64,000 nt of DNA from Methanosarcinales archaeon (GCA_905339155.1 CAJPFJ010000015.1:1-64000); one strand, 5' to 3'. Counted from the stretch's first letter, positions 27,682-36,403 are shown. The notes: generated from the letters alone by a model not told the origin. A program made the numbers and translations.

Positions 27682-28176
27682 TTATTCAATTTTTATCGAC
27701 TTTACATCCGGTTTCTTCTCATCTTTGAATTTGAAAGTTACTTCAAGCACCCCGTTGTTGTACTTTGCCGCTGCGCTGTCCGGATCAACAGGCACTTGTG
27801 TTTTTATGAACTTGTAATATTTCCTTCCATTACTATCTGCTTTGATAATAACTTCTTTTTCGGTGGCATTGAGCTCGATATCTTCCTTGGCGATCCCGGG
27901 CATTTCAGCCGTAATATTTAATTCATTATTTTTTTCATTGATCAATACGCTTGTGAATGGCTCTCTGACATCCCTGTCTTTACCAACAGGCATTACATTC
28001 CCGAAACGCTCCACATGCGGTATACCGTCAGGTCCGACCTGCATGCTAAAACCATAAACTTGCGGCTCTTTTCCCATGGATTGCATCATGCGGTTGACCA
28101 GGTCATTCATCTGCTCTATCTCTTTTTCAAATTCATTGAAAAATCCCTTTCCGGTCTTTCTCCAGTCTTTTTCCAT
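27682..28176 (-). CDS. hsp20: Small heat-shock protein (Hsp20 family)
   Basis: 164 residues. The alpha-crystallin domain occupies the C-terminal part, with typical strands NNELNITAEMPGIAKEDIEL and a central NGRKYYKFIKT segment, ending with NGVLEVTFKFKDE where the usual GVL motif sits. The N-terminus (about 1-65) is Met- and Gln-rich (NRMMQSMGKEPQVYGFSM) as expected for the oligomerisation arm. It holds unfolding proteins in solution without ATP. It lies 42 bases downstream of the regulator gene and 43 bases upstream of cdc48, so the three are probably cotranscribed. Confidence 0.94.
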   Translation of the reverse strand: MEKDWRKTGKGFFNEFEKEIEQMNDLVNRMMQSMGKEPQVYGFSMQVGPDGIPHVERFGNVMPVGKDRDVREPFTSVLINEKNNELNITAEMPGIAKEDIELNATEKEVIIKADSNGRKYYKFIKTQVPVDPDSAAAKYNNGVLEVTFKFKDEKKPDVKSIKIE

Positions 28177-28217
28177 ATTTTTCCTCTTTTTTTAATTTTT
28201 TATATATTTTATATTCT

Positions 28218-28862
28218 TTAGCCTATTATATAATTATTATCCTCTCTTTTAATGATTTCTTTTCGTTCCATTTCTGCAATATAACCCTCCATCACATACT
28301 CAGGAATTCCAAGCTGAATTGATAACTGGCGCACATTCGTCGGGCCTTTTAGCAGGGCATAAAGTATTTCCGCCTCAATATCATCTTGCGCAGTATTCTC
28401 GATGGCATCCATGAAATGTCCCATCGCCTCGGTTATGTTTCCCTGTATTTGCTGGTACTCCTGCATTAATCGCTGTCTCTTTCCTATGAGTTCCTGTATC
28501 TGGCCGTAAAGTGATTTTAGGCTCATGATCACTTCCGGGTCTGCTGATGCATCCTCTTTCGGCGCCGATAGGGTGACAGTTGTAATTTCAACCTCAAATG
28601 AATATGGCGACACAAACACTTCAAGACGGAGGTTGTCTGTAATATGAAAATATTTGCGCCGTTGTTCATCTACGTTGGCTTCTATCAGACCTGCCTGCTC
28701 GAGGATTAGAAGGTGCCCCAGTATTGCCTTTGCACCCACATCAAGCCTTTCTGCTATCTCGCTCATATAGCATGGGCGGCTTGCGAGGAGGTGCAGGATA
28801 TTCCTTCGGTTCTCGTTTCCGAGTATGTCTAACAATTGTGCTGATTCCATGTTTATCTTCAC
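28218..28862 (-). CDS. ArsR-like winged-helix regulator, probably heat-shock regulator HSR1-like
   Basis: 214 residues. The N-terminal winged helix (about 8-85) has LLDILGNENRRNILHLLASR, helix-turn-helix CYMSEIAERLDVGAKAILGH and wing RKYFHI. A coiled segment (about 110-150, IQELIGKRQRLMQEYQQIQG) may dimerise it. A second winged-helix-like unit closes the protein (about 165-212). Position is telling: it is first in a unit with hsp20 and cdc48. The Archaeoglobus fulgidus regulator HSR1 heads an operon of the same content and binds CTAAC-N5-GTTAG. That palindrome occurs in the promoter here. Repression of its own operon, relieved by heat, is the inferred role. Confidence 0.88.
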   Translation of the reverse strand: MKINMESAQLLDILGNENRRNILHLLASRPCYMSEIAERLDVGAKAILGHLLILEQAGLIEANVDEQRRKYFHITDNLRLEVFVSPYSFEVEITTVTLSAPKEDASADPEVIMSLKSLYGQIQELIGKRQRLMQEYQQIQGNITEAMGHFMDAIENTAQDDIEAEILYALLKGPTNVRQLSIQLGIPEYVMEGYIAEMERKEIIKREDNNYIIG

Positions 28863-28879
28863 CCAGCGTTAGTGACTTG

Positions 28880-28920
28880 AGGTTACTAACTTTAAGTTAG
28901 TGTGTATGGTATATAAGCTT
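28880..28920 (-). promoter_or_regulatory. Heat-shock operon promoter with CTAAC-N5-GTTAG operator
   Basis: The palindrome CTAAC-tttaa-GTTAG (28886-28900, extendable to ACTAAC...GTTAGT) matches the published HSR1 site. A TATA element (28910-28916, minus strand TTATATA) lies ten bases upstream of it, so the operator would overlap the transcription start. A third half-site, GTTAGT at 28868-28873, forms a wider inverted repeat with ACTAAC. Confidence 0.8.
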
Positions 28921-28949
28921 AACGTAATACCAGAACAATTTCAAAAACC

Positions 28950-28987
28950 TTATAAACGAACCCAGCGAAATTCCGGTGTGATCAAAT
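28950..28987 (+). promoter_or_regulatory. mtd promoter and ribosome site
   Basis: TTATAAA at 28950-28956 gives a TATA box about 30 bases before the mtd ATG. The transcript would have a very short leader carrying GGTGTGAT (28975-28982) as Shine-Dalgarno. It is divergent from the heat-shock promoter, with about 35 bases between the two TATA boxes. Confidence 0.6.
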
Positions 28988-29815
28988 ATGGTCGTAAAAG
29001 TAGGTTTTATTAAACTTGGAAATCTTGGAACCTCACAGGTAATAGATCTATTACTTGATGAGATCGCAGCGAGAGAGGGAATAGCAGTCCGTGTATTTGG
29101 AACAGGCGCAAAGATGGGGAAGGAGGAAGCGGCAGAAACGGCATCCTTCAAGAATTGGGTTCCGAATTTTGTTGTCATGATCAGCCCCAACTCAAGCGCC
29201 CCAGGTCCGACAGCAGCACGAGATGTCTGGAAGGATATACCAACAATAGTGGTATCCGACGGCCCCACAAAGAAAGAGGACAGGGAAAAGCTGGAGCAGG
29301 CAGGCTTTGGTTATATGATCCTTCCTGTTGACCCGTTGATCGGGGCAAAAAGGGAATTCCTCGACCCGACTGAAATGGTAATTTTCAACACCGATGCTGC
29401 AAAGGTATTGTCGGTATGCGGCGCAATAAGGCTGGTCCAGACCGAAATTGACAAGGTCATAGACCAGGTGGCAGCAGGTACAAAACCACTTGTGCTCCCC
29501 AAGATCCTTGCAAAACCTGAGAAATGTGTGGAGAGCGCGGGGTTCAATAATCCATACGCAAAGGCAAAGGCCCTGGCGGCCCTGCACATAGCCACCAAAG
29601 TCGCAGAAATTGACTTCCCGGCATGCTTTGTTTTAAAAGAGGTAGATCAGATAGCCACAGCAGCAGCAGCAGGACATGAAGCCATGCGCGCAGCAGCAAG
29701 ACTTGCTGATGAAGCACGCGAAATGGAAAAAGCAAATGACTCAGTCCTCAGGAAGCCACATGCAAAAGATGGCAGATTGTTGACCAAGACAAAGCTCCTG
29801 GAGAAACCCCAGTAA
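28988..29815 (+). CDS. mtd: F420-dependent methylenetetrahydromethanopterin dehydrogenase
   Basis: 275 residues, the family length. Mtd reversibly converts methylene-H4MPT to methenyl-H4MPT with coenzyme F420; in methane oxidation it works toward F420H2, in methanogenesis the other way. Family segments are clear: the opening KVGFIKLGNLGTSQVIDLLL, VFGTGAKMGKEEAAE, VMISPNSSAPGPTAARD and VVSDGPTKKEDR, and the helical C-terminus AAAGHEAMRAAARLADEARE. Mtd indicates a methanogen, a methane-oxidising relative or an Archaeoglobus-type archaeon. It is transcribed alone, with its own TATA box and a hairpin terminator after the stop. Confidence 0.97.
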   Translation: MVVKVGFIKLGNLGTSQVIDLLLDEIAAREGIAVRVFGTGAKMGKEEAAETASFKNWVPNFVVMISPNSSAPGPTAARDVWKDIPTIVVSDGPTKKEDREKLEQAGFGYMILPVDPLIGAKREFLDPTEMVIFNTDAAKVLSVCGAIRLVQTEIDKVIDQVAAGTKPLVLPKILAKPEKCVESAGFNNPYAKAKALAALHIATKVAEIDFPACFVLKEVDQIATAAAAGHEAMRAAARLADEAREMEKANDSVLRKPHAKDGRLLTKTKLLEKPQ

Positions 29816-29869
29816 AGTGAACCTCTCTACAGCACATCTGTATGGGGTATGGCAATAAAACTATCATAT

Positions 29870-29912
29870 CAGGAAGTTTTTTAACTTCCTGCTGTTCTTT
29901 TTTTTAGCGTGA
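29870..29912 (+). terminator. mtd terminator
   Basis: CAGGAAGTT (29870-29878) pairs perfectly with AACTTCCTG (29883-29891) around TTTT, followed by a run of eight or more T's (29897-29907). It lies 55 bases after the mtd stop. Confidence 0.75.
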
Positions 29913-29949
29913 TAATTAAGTATCAAGCAGAAATATAAATTAAATCGAT

Positions 29950-30246
29950 TTAACTTCTATCCTCTTTGGCAAATCTTAAATAATAATAAACTGCTTTTGA
30001 AATTGCTTCCCTTACATGCGCTTCTCTTGTTTTCACTTTCAGAGCAACAATATCGTCCTGGGGAAAAATAGATTGAACATGAACCAGGTTTTTCAATTCA
30101 TTTTCTTCCTTCAATAAGCTATTTTGATTGTCTTTATTAATATTATTATTTTTCAAAAGCATTCCATTTCTTCGCATCTCTTTTTCAGTCTTTCGTTTTT
30201 GTTTTTCACGCTCTTCGATCATCTTAATGGCAGTTATAAGTTTCAT
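29950..30246 (-). CDS. Small protein with DUF5371-like C-terminus
   Basis: 98 residues from the ATG at 30246; a longer frame to 30330 adds a Cys/Leu-rich start that looks non-coding. The N-terminal half is a charged helix (IKMIEEREKQKRKTEKEMRR). The C-terminal part (HVQSIFPQDDIVALKVKTRE, then AISKAVYYYL) closely parallels the small protein at 32251-32457 (HAQTVLTEDDIEALKQKTGE, AIAKAVSHYI). The two are paralogs of a short archaeal family I associate with DUF5371. The fold may be a ribbon-helix-helix-like unit; function is unknown. It is followed, in reading direction, by the mtd terminator region. Confidence 0.6.
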   Translation of the reverse strand: MKLITAIKMIEEREKQKRKTEKEMRRNGMLLKNNNINKDNQNSLLKEENELKNLVHVQSIFPQDDIVALKVKTREAHVREAISKAVYYYLRFAKEDRS

Positions 30247-30423
30247 ATTTTTCAACCCGGTCAGTTTGTATAATAATAATAAGCATAATGATTCACAAAC
30301 ATAAAAGGATGCTTCACACAAAAAGGGCACGATATAATTTTAAAAAATATTATAAAATTAAGATACGAAAAATAAAATTCAGATTAAGAACTATGTTTTT
30401 TAACCCACCCCGCAATGAACGAT

Positions 30424-30732
30424 TTATATTTTGATCTGTTCCGGTAAAAATCCTTTCTTAATAAGAACTTCCTTCATTCTGCTTTTATGATTTCCCTGAA
30501 GTTCTATAACATTATCCTTAATAGTACCACCGCATGCGAATTTTGATTTAAGGTATGATGTTAATTCCTGCAAATTAATCTCGCTGGGATTAAGACCATC
30601 AATCACTGTTACTTCTTTTTTATATTTGCGTGTATCTACCTTAATTACTATTCTCTGTTGTTCTTTTGCTACTTCTTCGCAGATGCAAAGCTCTTTTGGC
30701 AAACCGCATACAGCACACATTTCTGAACTCAT
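30424..30732 (-). CDS. Translation initiation factor aIF1 (SUI1/eIF1 family)
   Basis: 102 residues, the usual aIF1 length. The core is present: [40 protein letters not shown] and [17 protein letters not shown], the SUI1 beta-alpha fold. The N-terminus carries [13 protein letters not shown], a Cys cluster frequent in archaeal versions that may bind zinc. The factor binds the small ribosomal subunit and helps select the correct start codon. It is divergent from the DUF192 gene, and the 56-base spacer must hold both promoters. Confidence 0.95.
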   Translation of the reverse strand: MSSEMCAVCGLPKELCICEEVAKEQQRIVIKVDTRKYKKEVTVIDGLNPSEINLQELTSYLKSKFACGGTIKDNVIELQGNHKSRMKEVLIKKGFLPEQIKI

Positions 30733-30788
30733 TTATTGGATTAATACCTCCATTCTTATATTACACAAGATTGTTATATAGCTACTTG

Positions 30789-31151
30789 ATGCTTCCCGTA
30801 TTAAAATATAATGGTGTATTGATAGCGAAAAACATTGAGTTTGCACGAACAATGCGCAAACAGCTACTGGGTTTGATGTTCCGGGAAAGTATCCCTCCGG
30901 ATTATTCAATGATATTTATCTTAAAAAAACCATCCCGGGTCAATGTTCATATGCTTTTTGTATTTTTCCCGATTGATTTAATATTCTTGAATGATGAAAA
31001 AAAAGTCATGGGCTTTTCCAGGTTAAAACCCTGGGTTGGATTTAAAGCAATGGAGGACATCAAGTATGTCCTTGAAATGAAAGCAGGAACAATCCATAAG
31101 TTCAATCTGTCTAAAGGTGGACAAATGGAATTTGATGAGAATTATAATTAA
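30789..31151 (+). CDS. DUF192 family protein
   Basis: 120 residues from ATG 30789. An in-frame upstream Met at 30666 would lie inside the divergent aIF1 gene and is unlikely. DUF192 features are visible: FARTMRKQLLGLMFRESIPP, the hydrophobic strand SMIFILKKPSRVNVHMLFVF, FFPIDLIFLNDEKKVMGFSR, and the closing YVLEMKAGTIHKFNLSKGG. The family is a compact beta-barrel-like fold of unknown function, secreted in bacteria but apparently cytoplasmic here because no signal peptide is seen. The splicing endonuclease gene follows after 35 bases on the same strand. Confidence 0.85.
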   Translation: MLPVLKYNGVLIAKNIEFARTMRKQLLGLMFRESIPPDYSMIFILKKPSRVNVHMLFVFFPIDLIFLNDEKKVMGFSRLKPWVGFKAMEDIKYVLEMKAGTIHKFNLSKGGQMEFDENYN

Positions 31152-31186
31152 TAGAATATAACAAGAATAAATGGAACATTAAGATT

Positions 31187-32242
31187 ATGACACTCAAAGG
31201 AAAATTAATCGGGGATGCAGTATTACTTGAAAAAAATGCAATTGAAGAATTGCATAATAAGAGTTATTACGGCCGCCCAAAAGGTGACAATCTCGAAGTT
31301 TCCCTAACCGAAAGCGCCTTTCTTATTTACATGGGAAAAATTGTGGTTGAATTTGAAGGGAAAGATATTGGTTTTGAAGATTTTTTCCTTAAAGCTTCAT
31401 CCATTTTAAAAAATTTTGAGTTATATTATATAGTTTATAAAGATATGAGAGAACGGGGGTATTATATCCAGCCAGGTGTAACTGGTTTTCGTGTTTATCC
31501 CCGGGGTGGACATCCAGGGAAAACGCCGGCAGAATTTTTCATATTTGTAACCTCAGAAAGGATACCCCTATTACTATCCCAATTAAGAACTCATATTGGG
31601 ACAGTCGAGAATCTTAAAAAACGCCTCGTTCTTGCTATAGTTGACGAAGAAAGTGATATTACATATTACGAGGTGAAAAAAACCACCCTGACAGGCGCTT
31701 ATGAATTAAGATTGGGTAAAAAGCTGTCAACTGCAATCCTTCTTGAAGACAGGGTGATGGTTTGGAACCCTGACGCTTCTTTAGCGCTTCAAAAAGATGG
31801 ATTTTTTGGCAAACCAATGGATGAAGGTCATCTGCAATTATCGCTTATTGAATCATGTTATCTTTTGAAAAAAGGGATACTTGACATTGAGAGCAGAAAC
31901 CACGTAGCGCTTGATTTTGAAAGCTTTTCAAAAACAGCTTCCGATATAGAATCGAATTTTATGATAAAATATTCTGTGTATGAAAAATTAAGGAACAACG
32001 GGCTTATCCCAAAGACAGGATTCAAATTCGGGACACACTTTCGGGTTTATAAGAAAATAGATGATATGAAAAAACTGCCCCATTCGGATTATCTAGTCCA
32101 TGCAATAGAACAGGATCATGTTTTTTCTCTACAGCAGCTTTCACGCGCAGTACGACTGGCCAACACCGTGAGAAAAGAAATGATCTTTGGTACAGTCGAT
32201 TCGCGTGTTGATTTTTTTATAATCGGGCGAATGCGACTGTAA
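31187..32242 (+). CDS. endA: tRNA-splicing endonuclease EndA (duplicated, homodimeric type)
   Basis: 351 residues containing two endonuclease repeats, the arrangement of the Archaeoglobus-type homodimer. The C-terminal repeat has the catalytic triad Tyr288 (GTHFRVY), His299 (HSDYLVHAIE) and Lys330 (VRKEMIF). The N-terminal repeat keeps the fold (GFRVYPRGGHPGKTPAEFFI) but lacks the His/Lys pair and is structural. The enzyme cuts bulge-helix-bulge motifs at tRNA intron ends and in pre-rRNA. It shares a strand with the DUF192 gene upstream, with 35 bases between them. It ends eight bases before the convergent small gene. Confidence 0.95.
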   Translation: MTLKGKLIGDAVLLEKNAIEELHNKSYYGRPKGDNLEVSLTESAFLIYMGKIVVEFEGKDIGFEDFFLKASSILKNFELYYIVYKDMRERGYYIQPGVTGFRVYPRGGHPGKTPAEFFIFVTSERIPLLLSQLRTHIGTVENLKKRLVLAIVDEESDITYYEVKKTTLTGAYELRLGKKLSTAILLEDRVMVWNPDASLALQKDGFFGKPMDEGHLQLSLIESCYLLKKGILDIESRNHVALDFESFSKTASDIESNFMIKYSVYEKLRNNGLIPKTGFKFGTHFRVYKKIDDMKKLPHSDYLVHAIEQDHVFSLQQLSRAVRLANTVRKEMIFGTVDSRVDFFIIGRMRL

Positions 32243-32250
32243 TCTGGAAA

Positions 32251-32457
32251 TTATTCTTCTTCTTCTTTCTGTTTTCTTTTTACAACCTTTTCAAGTTTCT
32301 TAGCCCACATATCTTCTACTTTGGTATATTCACACTCAATGTAATGAGAAACTGCTTTTGCAATTGCATCCTTTGTGCTTGTTTCTCCGGTTTTTTGCTT
32401 AAGGGCTTCGATGTCATCTTCTGTAAGAACTGTTTGTGCGTGCATTATTTTTGCCAT
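32251..32457 (-). CDS. Small DUF5371-like protein
   Basis: 68 residues from the ATG at 32457, supported by AAGGAGTT seven bases upstream; a longer frame to 32490 lacks a site. The sequence MAKIMHAQTVLTEDDIEALK continues with QKTGETSTKDAIAKAVSHYI and a charged C-terminal helix (WAKKLEKVVKRKQKEEEE). It is a paralog of the protein at 29950-30246. The strand followed by two helices is reminiscent of ribbon-helix-helix DNA-binding proteins, but this is a guess. I associate the family with DUF5371 of Methanosarcinales. Confidence 0.75.
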   Translation of the reverse strand: MAKIMHAQTVLTEDDIEALKQKTGETSTKDAIAKAVSHYIECEYTKVEDMWAKKLEKVVKRKQKEEEE

Positions 32458-32571
32458 TTTGTAACTCCTTGGAAAAAAAAGCAATGCCACAACAAATACG
32501 GCATACTTTTAATTAATACCTCATTATCATAGGAAAGTATTTAAACATTACTGATAAAAAATTAAAAAATA

Positions 32572-33582
32572 CTATTGTTTAGACCGGATTTTCCTTAAGA
32601 TCATGAAAGAACTCATAATTATGAAAATCAGGCTAACTACACCAAAACCAGGCGTTGTGTTATTTTCTTCGGTCTCATCTGGAACAACTTTTGTTTCTGT
32701 CGGTGTAGAAAGACTATTTTGCGCAAGCTTTAATTCCTCGTTCGCATATCCAACATATTCCTGTACAACTTTGAAATCATTTACCCAGAAAGATTGAAGA
32801 GCTTGATTATTATTATATTCCTCGGCATTCTTAAGGTGAGCTTCTGCCTGTGTAACATTCTGGCCCATATCCCTTGATTTTTTGATCATGTCTTTAATTT
32901 CTCTTGATTTTTCATCAGTTTCGACTATTTGTTTGAGAATATCCGAAAAGCTTCCTTTTATACTGATCTCGTCACCGATATCCAATTGGAACCAGGTGAT
33001 GACCATTTTATCGAATTGCATTAATTTTTTATATGATTTCTTTTGTTTGGAATTTATCTCGACAGACGTTACGTTGACGGCTCTCGGAAGAAATATCTGG
33101 CTTCTGATCTCAGGATCGGACGGTATTGAGAATTCAACTTCCTTCCCGGCGATAATCGCCTTTGGCGCATTTATCGGAATTTTTATGGAATAATCCATCC
33201 CTTCTTTCACGGCCCATTTTTCAGCGGCAAAGGAAACCCGTCCATTCCATTTATTTCCTGCCTCAATAGGTTTACCAAAATTGATAATTATCTTGATCCC
33301 TCCGGGGATGGTTTGTTGTTTCACCTCATTTTCCGTTGAAGGAATGCTCGTGATATTATCCAGGTTAAGTACAACTGTAGATGCCGGAACCACAAAAGAA
33401 AAACCATCAATAGAGTTTGTACCCGTATTTTCAAATTCGGTTTGTATAGTCTCTTCTACCATACCATCATCGTCTATTGTCACATTCAATACCCATTTGT
33501 TAAGCGAAACTTCCTCCGCAGAAACCGGAAAAGCCATTAACAAGACAATAATAAAACAAACAAAGATCTTTTTCATAAACAT
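32572..33582 (-). CDS. Surface protein with PGF-CTERM sorting signal
   Basis: 336 residues. A signal peptide covers about 1-22 (KKIFVCFIIVLLMAFPVSA). The body is beta-rich (VLNVTIDDDGMVEETIQTEF, PASTVVLNLDNITSI). A helical, Asn/Gln-rich stretch follows (about 222-292, including DMGQNVTQAEAHLKNAEEYN). The C-terminus has a Thr/Glu linker, then TTPGFG, a hydrophobic helix and RKIRSKQ. PGF followed by a membrane helix and basic tail is the PGF-CTERM signal processed by archaeosortase A, which attaches the protein to a lipid. It lies 12 bases downstream of the MoeA-fusion gene and may share its transcript. Role unknown. Confidence 0.8.
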   Translation of the reverse strand: MFMKKIFVCFIIVLLMAFPVSAEEVSLNKWVLNVTIDDDGMVEETIQTEFENTGTNSIDGFSFVVPASTVVLNLDNITSIPSTENEVKQQTIPGGIKIIINFGKPIEAGNKWNGRVSFAAEKWAVKEGMDYSIKIPINAPKAIIAGKEVEFSIPSDPEIRSQIFLPRAVNVTSVEINSKQKKSYKKLMQFDKMVITWFQLDIGDEISIKGSFSDILKQIVETDEKSREIKDMIKKSRDMGQNVTQAEAHLKNAEEYNNNQALQSFWVNDFKVVQEYVGYANEELKLAQNSLSTPTETKVVPDETEENNTTPGFGVVSLIFIIMSSFMILRKIRSKQ

Positions 33583-33594
33583 TGAATCTCCAAT

Positions 33595-35517
33595 CTAACC
33601 TTGAATTTTAAAACTAATAATGTTTCCTGTTCTTTCATATGCCTTGAGCCCGGGAGGTAAATTTTTCCTGAGTTCTTCTGATGTAAGCGCTTCCAGGAAT
33701 TTCTTGATCCCATCATTTTCCATAAGTCTTTCAGGGATAACAAAATCATACTCTTCATCAGCTATTCTTATGAATTTTAAACCATTCAGTTCTGCAACTG
33801 TAAGAATTCCTACCCCGACATCCGCTTTACCCAATTTTACCGCAGCAGCGACCGCACTATGGGTTTTTGCTTCAGTGTGATAACCTTTTATTGAATTGGC
33901 AAGTTCTTCGAAAGATATTTCACGCTGATTTGCGATCTCCTTTAGCTTAAGGTCGGTCAAAACCCTTGTTCCCGAACCGGTATTCCTGTTAATGAACCTT
34001 GCATTGGTCAGATCCTCAAATTTCACTATTTTGCTGTCTTTTCGTATTATCAAGCCCTGTTCTCTCAGGTATCCCTTTACAAGAACAGCCTCAGAAATCC
34101 CGAATTTTTCAAGAAAAGGGATGTTATATACACCGGATTCATCAAGGAGGTGCACTCCGGCTATATCGGCAATACCGTTTTTGATCGCGCTTATTCCGCC
34201 AGATGAACCCACGTTTATTATCCGCATTTTAAGCCCGGTTATGTCTGCAAGCGTATCAAGGCCAAGACACTGGCTGCCAACAAAGAATATGTCCGGGTTA
34301 TCAAGTTCTCCGTACAAAGTGACTTCAACATCATCACCTGCTTCTATGATCTCAACTGTTGGCGGGATTTCTATAAAACCGTCCGCTTCAGAAAGAGTTG
34401 TTATGGCTCCAGATCCTTTCTCTATAGGATAAGCGATTGCCCGGATAAGACCCACAGGAAGAAGCTGGCTTCTGCCATCGGAACGTATCCTTATAGCCAT
34501 TCTGGCATGTATTTTATTATTGATACGTTTTTTTCCGGTCATTTCACGTATCAAAGGCGCCACAAATTCATTGAAAATCGTAAGAGATGAAGCAGGATAT
34601 CCCGGAAGCCCAAAAACAGGTTTTCCAAAAATCTTCCCGATAATTGCAGGTTTTCCCGGTTTTATATCGATTCCATGGACAAAGACCACACCGTTTTCTT
34701 CAATTATCCTGTACATAACATCGCCAGAACCAGCTGACGTGCTTCCTGAAGTGAGAATGAGATCACAACTTTTTGATATTTCATTTAATGCTTTTTTGAT
34801 ATCTGTCTCATCATCCCGAACATTTTTGTAACGGATAGGAGTCCCCCCGCATTCACTGACCGCGCATGAAAGCGAAAAAGAATTCACATCATAGATCTCT
34901 CCTGCATCAAGCTGGCATCCCGGCTCTTTAAGCTCATTTCCTGTTGAGATTATGCCCACAGTAAGCCCAAAGACGCTTATTTTTGTTTTTCCGATCGCGC
35001 AAATAACCCCGATTTCCGGGGCGCCAAGATATGCGCCCCTTCTTAAAACCCTCTCTCCAGCCATTATATCTGAGCCTGCTTGCATAACATTTTCATTAAT
35101 GGAGACCGGACGGTGGATGAAAATATCTTTATCAAAATGCGTGTACTCAACCATCACTACAGAATCCGCTCCTTCCGGCATTACCGCACCAGTTGCGATC
35201 TCAGCTGCCTCACCCTTTTTAAGAAAAATGCCGGGATCTTTTCCTGCATCTATAGATCCAACAATTCTAAGCCTGATCGGCCTATCCTCACGCGCAGCGT
35301 AAGTATCAGACGCATGAACTGCATAACCATCCATCGTTGCTCTCGTAAATGGAGGGACATCCACCTGTGAAACAACATCCATTGCAAGAATATGTCCAAA
35401 AGCGTCTTCTATTTCCATTTCGAATGATCGAGGTTCAATTTCAAGGCTGTTGATGATCTTTCTTGCTTCGTCACGGGTTGCGAGTTTCCTGAATTCTTTT
35501 CTCACAGGCATTATCAC
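33595..35517 (-). CDS. moeA: MoeA-type molybdopterin enzyme fused to a PBP-like domain
   Basis: 640 residues. Residues about 1-400 are a complete MoeA: N-terminal domain (DVPPFTRATMDGYAVHASDT), MoaB/MogA-like central domain with the nucleotide loop LILTSGSTSAGSGDV and GKPVFGLPGYPASS, and the small C-terminal barrel. Residues about 412-630 are a type 2 periplasmic-binding-protein-like domain (PBP_like), with GSQCLGLDTLADI, NAGF-like NTGSGTRVLTDLKL and SHSAVAAAVKLGKADVGVG-type segments. This fusion is known in archaea and some bacteria. MoeA inserts molybdate or tungstate into adenylylated molybdopterin; the extra domain may sense the oxyanion. It serves Mo/W enzymes such as formylmethanofuran dehydrogenase or nitrate reductase, none of which are in the window. 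Confidence 0.93.
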   Translation of the reverse strand: MIMPVRKEFRKLATRDEARKIINSLEIEPRSFEMEIEDAFGHILAMDVVSQVDVPPFTRATMDGYAVHASDTYAAREDRPIRLRIVGSIDAGKDPGIFLKKGEAAEIATGAVMPEGADSVVMVEYTHFDKDIFIHRPVSINENVMQAGSDIMAGERVLRRGAYLGAPEIGVICAIGKTKISVFGLTVGIISTGNELKEPGCQLDAGEIYDVNSFSLSCAVSECGGTPIRYKNVRDDETDIKKALNEISKSCDLILTSGSTSAGSGDVMYRIIEENGVVFVHGIDIKPGKPAIIGKIFGKPVFGLPGYPASSLTIFNEFVAPLIREMTGKKRINNKIHARMAIRIRSDGRSQLLPVGLIRAIAYPIEKGSGAITTLSEADGFIEIPPTVEIIEAGDDVEVTLYGELDNPDIFFVGSQCLGLDTLADITGLKMRIINVGSSGGISAIKNGIADIAGVHLLDESGVYNIPFLEKFGISEAVLVKGYLREQGLIIRKDSKIVKFEDLTNARFINRNTGSGTRVLTDLKLKEIANQREISFEELANSIKGYHTEAKTHSAVAAAVKLGKADVGVGILTVAELNGLKFIRIADEEYDFVIPERLMENDGIKKFLEALTSEELRKNLPPGLKAYERTGNIISFKIQG

Positions 35518-35621
35518 GAATCCTATGGTTAAATCATTTTCCGGAATTTTTGATTGCCGATGCCAAATTTAACCGTTTAATATAATGTTTTAAGGCTGAT
35601 AAAGATTATAGATAATAATAT

Positions 35622-36383
35622 ATGTCAAGTGTAACCTTTCTTGGAACCGGTGGTGGGAGAATGGTTGTTCTTAACCAGTTGCGAAAAAGCGGCGGCTTCT
35701 GGCTAAAACTTGACGGCCTGAATATCCTGCATGATCCGGGACCCGGTTCCCTTGTAATGGTGCATCAGCTTGGCCTTAAACCAAGAGATCTTGATGCTAT
35801 TATTTTATCCCACAGGCATATAGATCATTCCAATGATGTGAATGTAGTAACGGAAGCAATGACGGGTGGAGGATTTACTCCAAGAGGGCGCTTGATCGCA
35901 CCTTCGGATTGCTTTAATTCTGACCCGGTTATTCTCCAATATGTGAGACCGTTTGTTGAAATAAATGAAATAAAAAAAGGAATGGAAATAACCCTGAAGG
36001 ATATCAGAATGAAGTTCCCTGTCGAAAATATGCATCCGGTTGAAACTTATGGGGTCATTTACACATTCAGATCCGGGAGCTTGGGATATATTCCCGATAC
36101 TGAATATTTTCCAGGACTGGTAAATGCGTATGCTGGCATTGATTACCTGATAATCAATGTTGTGAGGATGAAAACCGATAAAAGGATACATCACCTGAAT
36201 ATGGAGGAGGCAGGGGACTTGATCAATAAGATAAGACCGAAAAAGGCCATATTGACCCACTTTGGTTTACAGGTACTGAAATCATCCCCTGAACACCAGG
36301 CAAAGCTCCTATCAGAAAAAACAGGTGTGAAAGTCATTGCAGCCAAAGATGGCATGACAGTGAATTTTGAGGGTAATGTTTAA
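35622..36383 (+). CDS. Metallo-beta-lactamase fold hydrolase
   Basis: 253 residues. The opening SVTFLGTGGGRMVVLNQLRK and the metal motif HRHIDHSND (HxHxDH) give the beta-lactamase/RNase Z-like fold. A second ligand region lies at MHPVETYGVIYTF, an Asp at YIPDTEYF and the last His at AILTHFG. The layout resembles archaeal MBL hydrolases related to RNase Z and PhnP, without the exosite of a tRNA 3' processing enzyme. Substrate unknown; phosphodiester hydrolysis is likely. It has its own TATA-like element near 35578 and is divergent from the MoeA-fusion gene. The RecA-fold gene follows after 20 bases. Confidence 0.85.
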   Translation: MSSVTFLGTGGGRMVVLNQLRKSGGFWLKLDGLNILHDPGPGSLVMVHQLGLKPRDLDAIILSHRHIDHSNDVNVVTEAMTGGGFTPRGRLIAPSDCFNSDPVILQYVRPFVEINEIKKGMEITLKDIRMKFPVENMHPVETYGVIYTFRSGSLGYIPDTEYFPGLVNAYAGIDYLIINVVRMKTDKRIHHLNMEEAGDLINKIRPKKAILTHFGLQVLKSSPEHQAKLLSEKTGVKVIAAKDGMTVNFEGNV

Positions 36384-36403
36384 TGCTATTCATGTGCTAA
36401 AAC

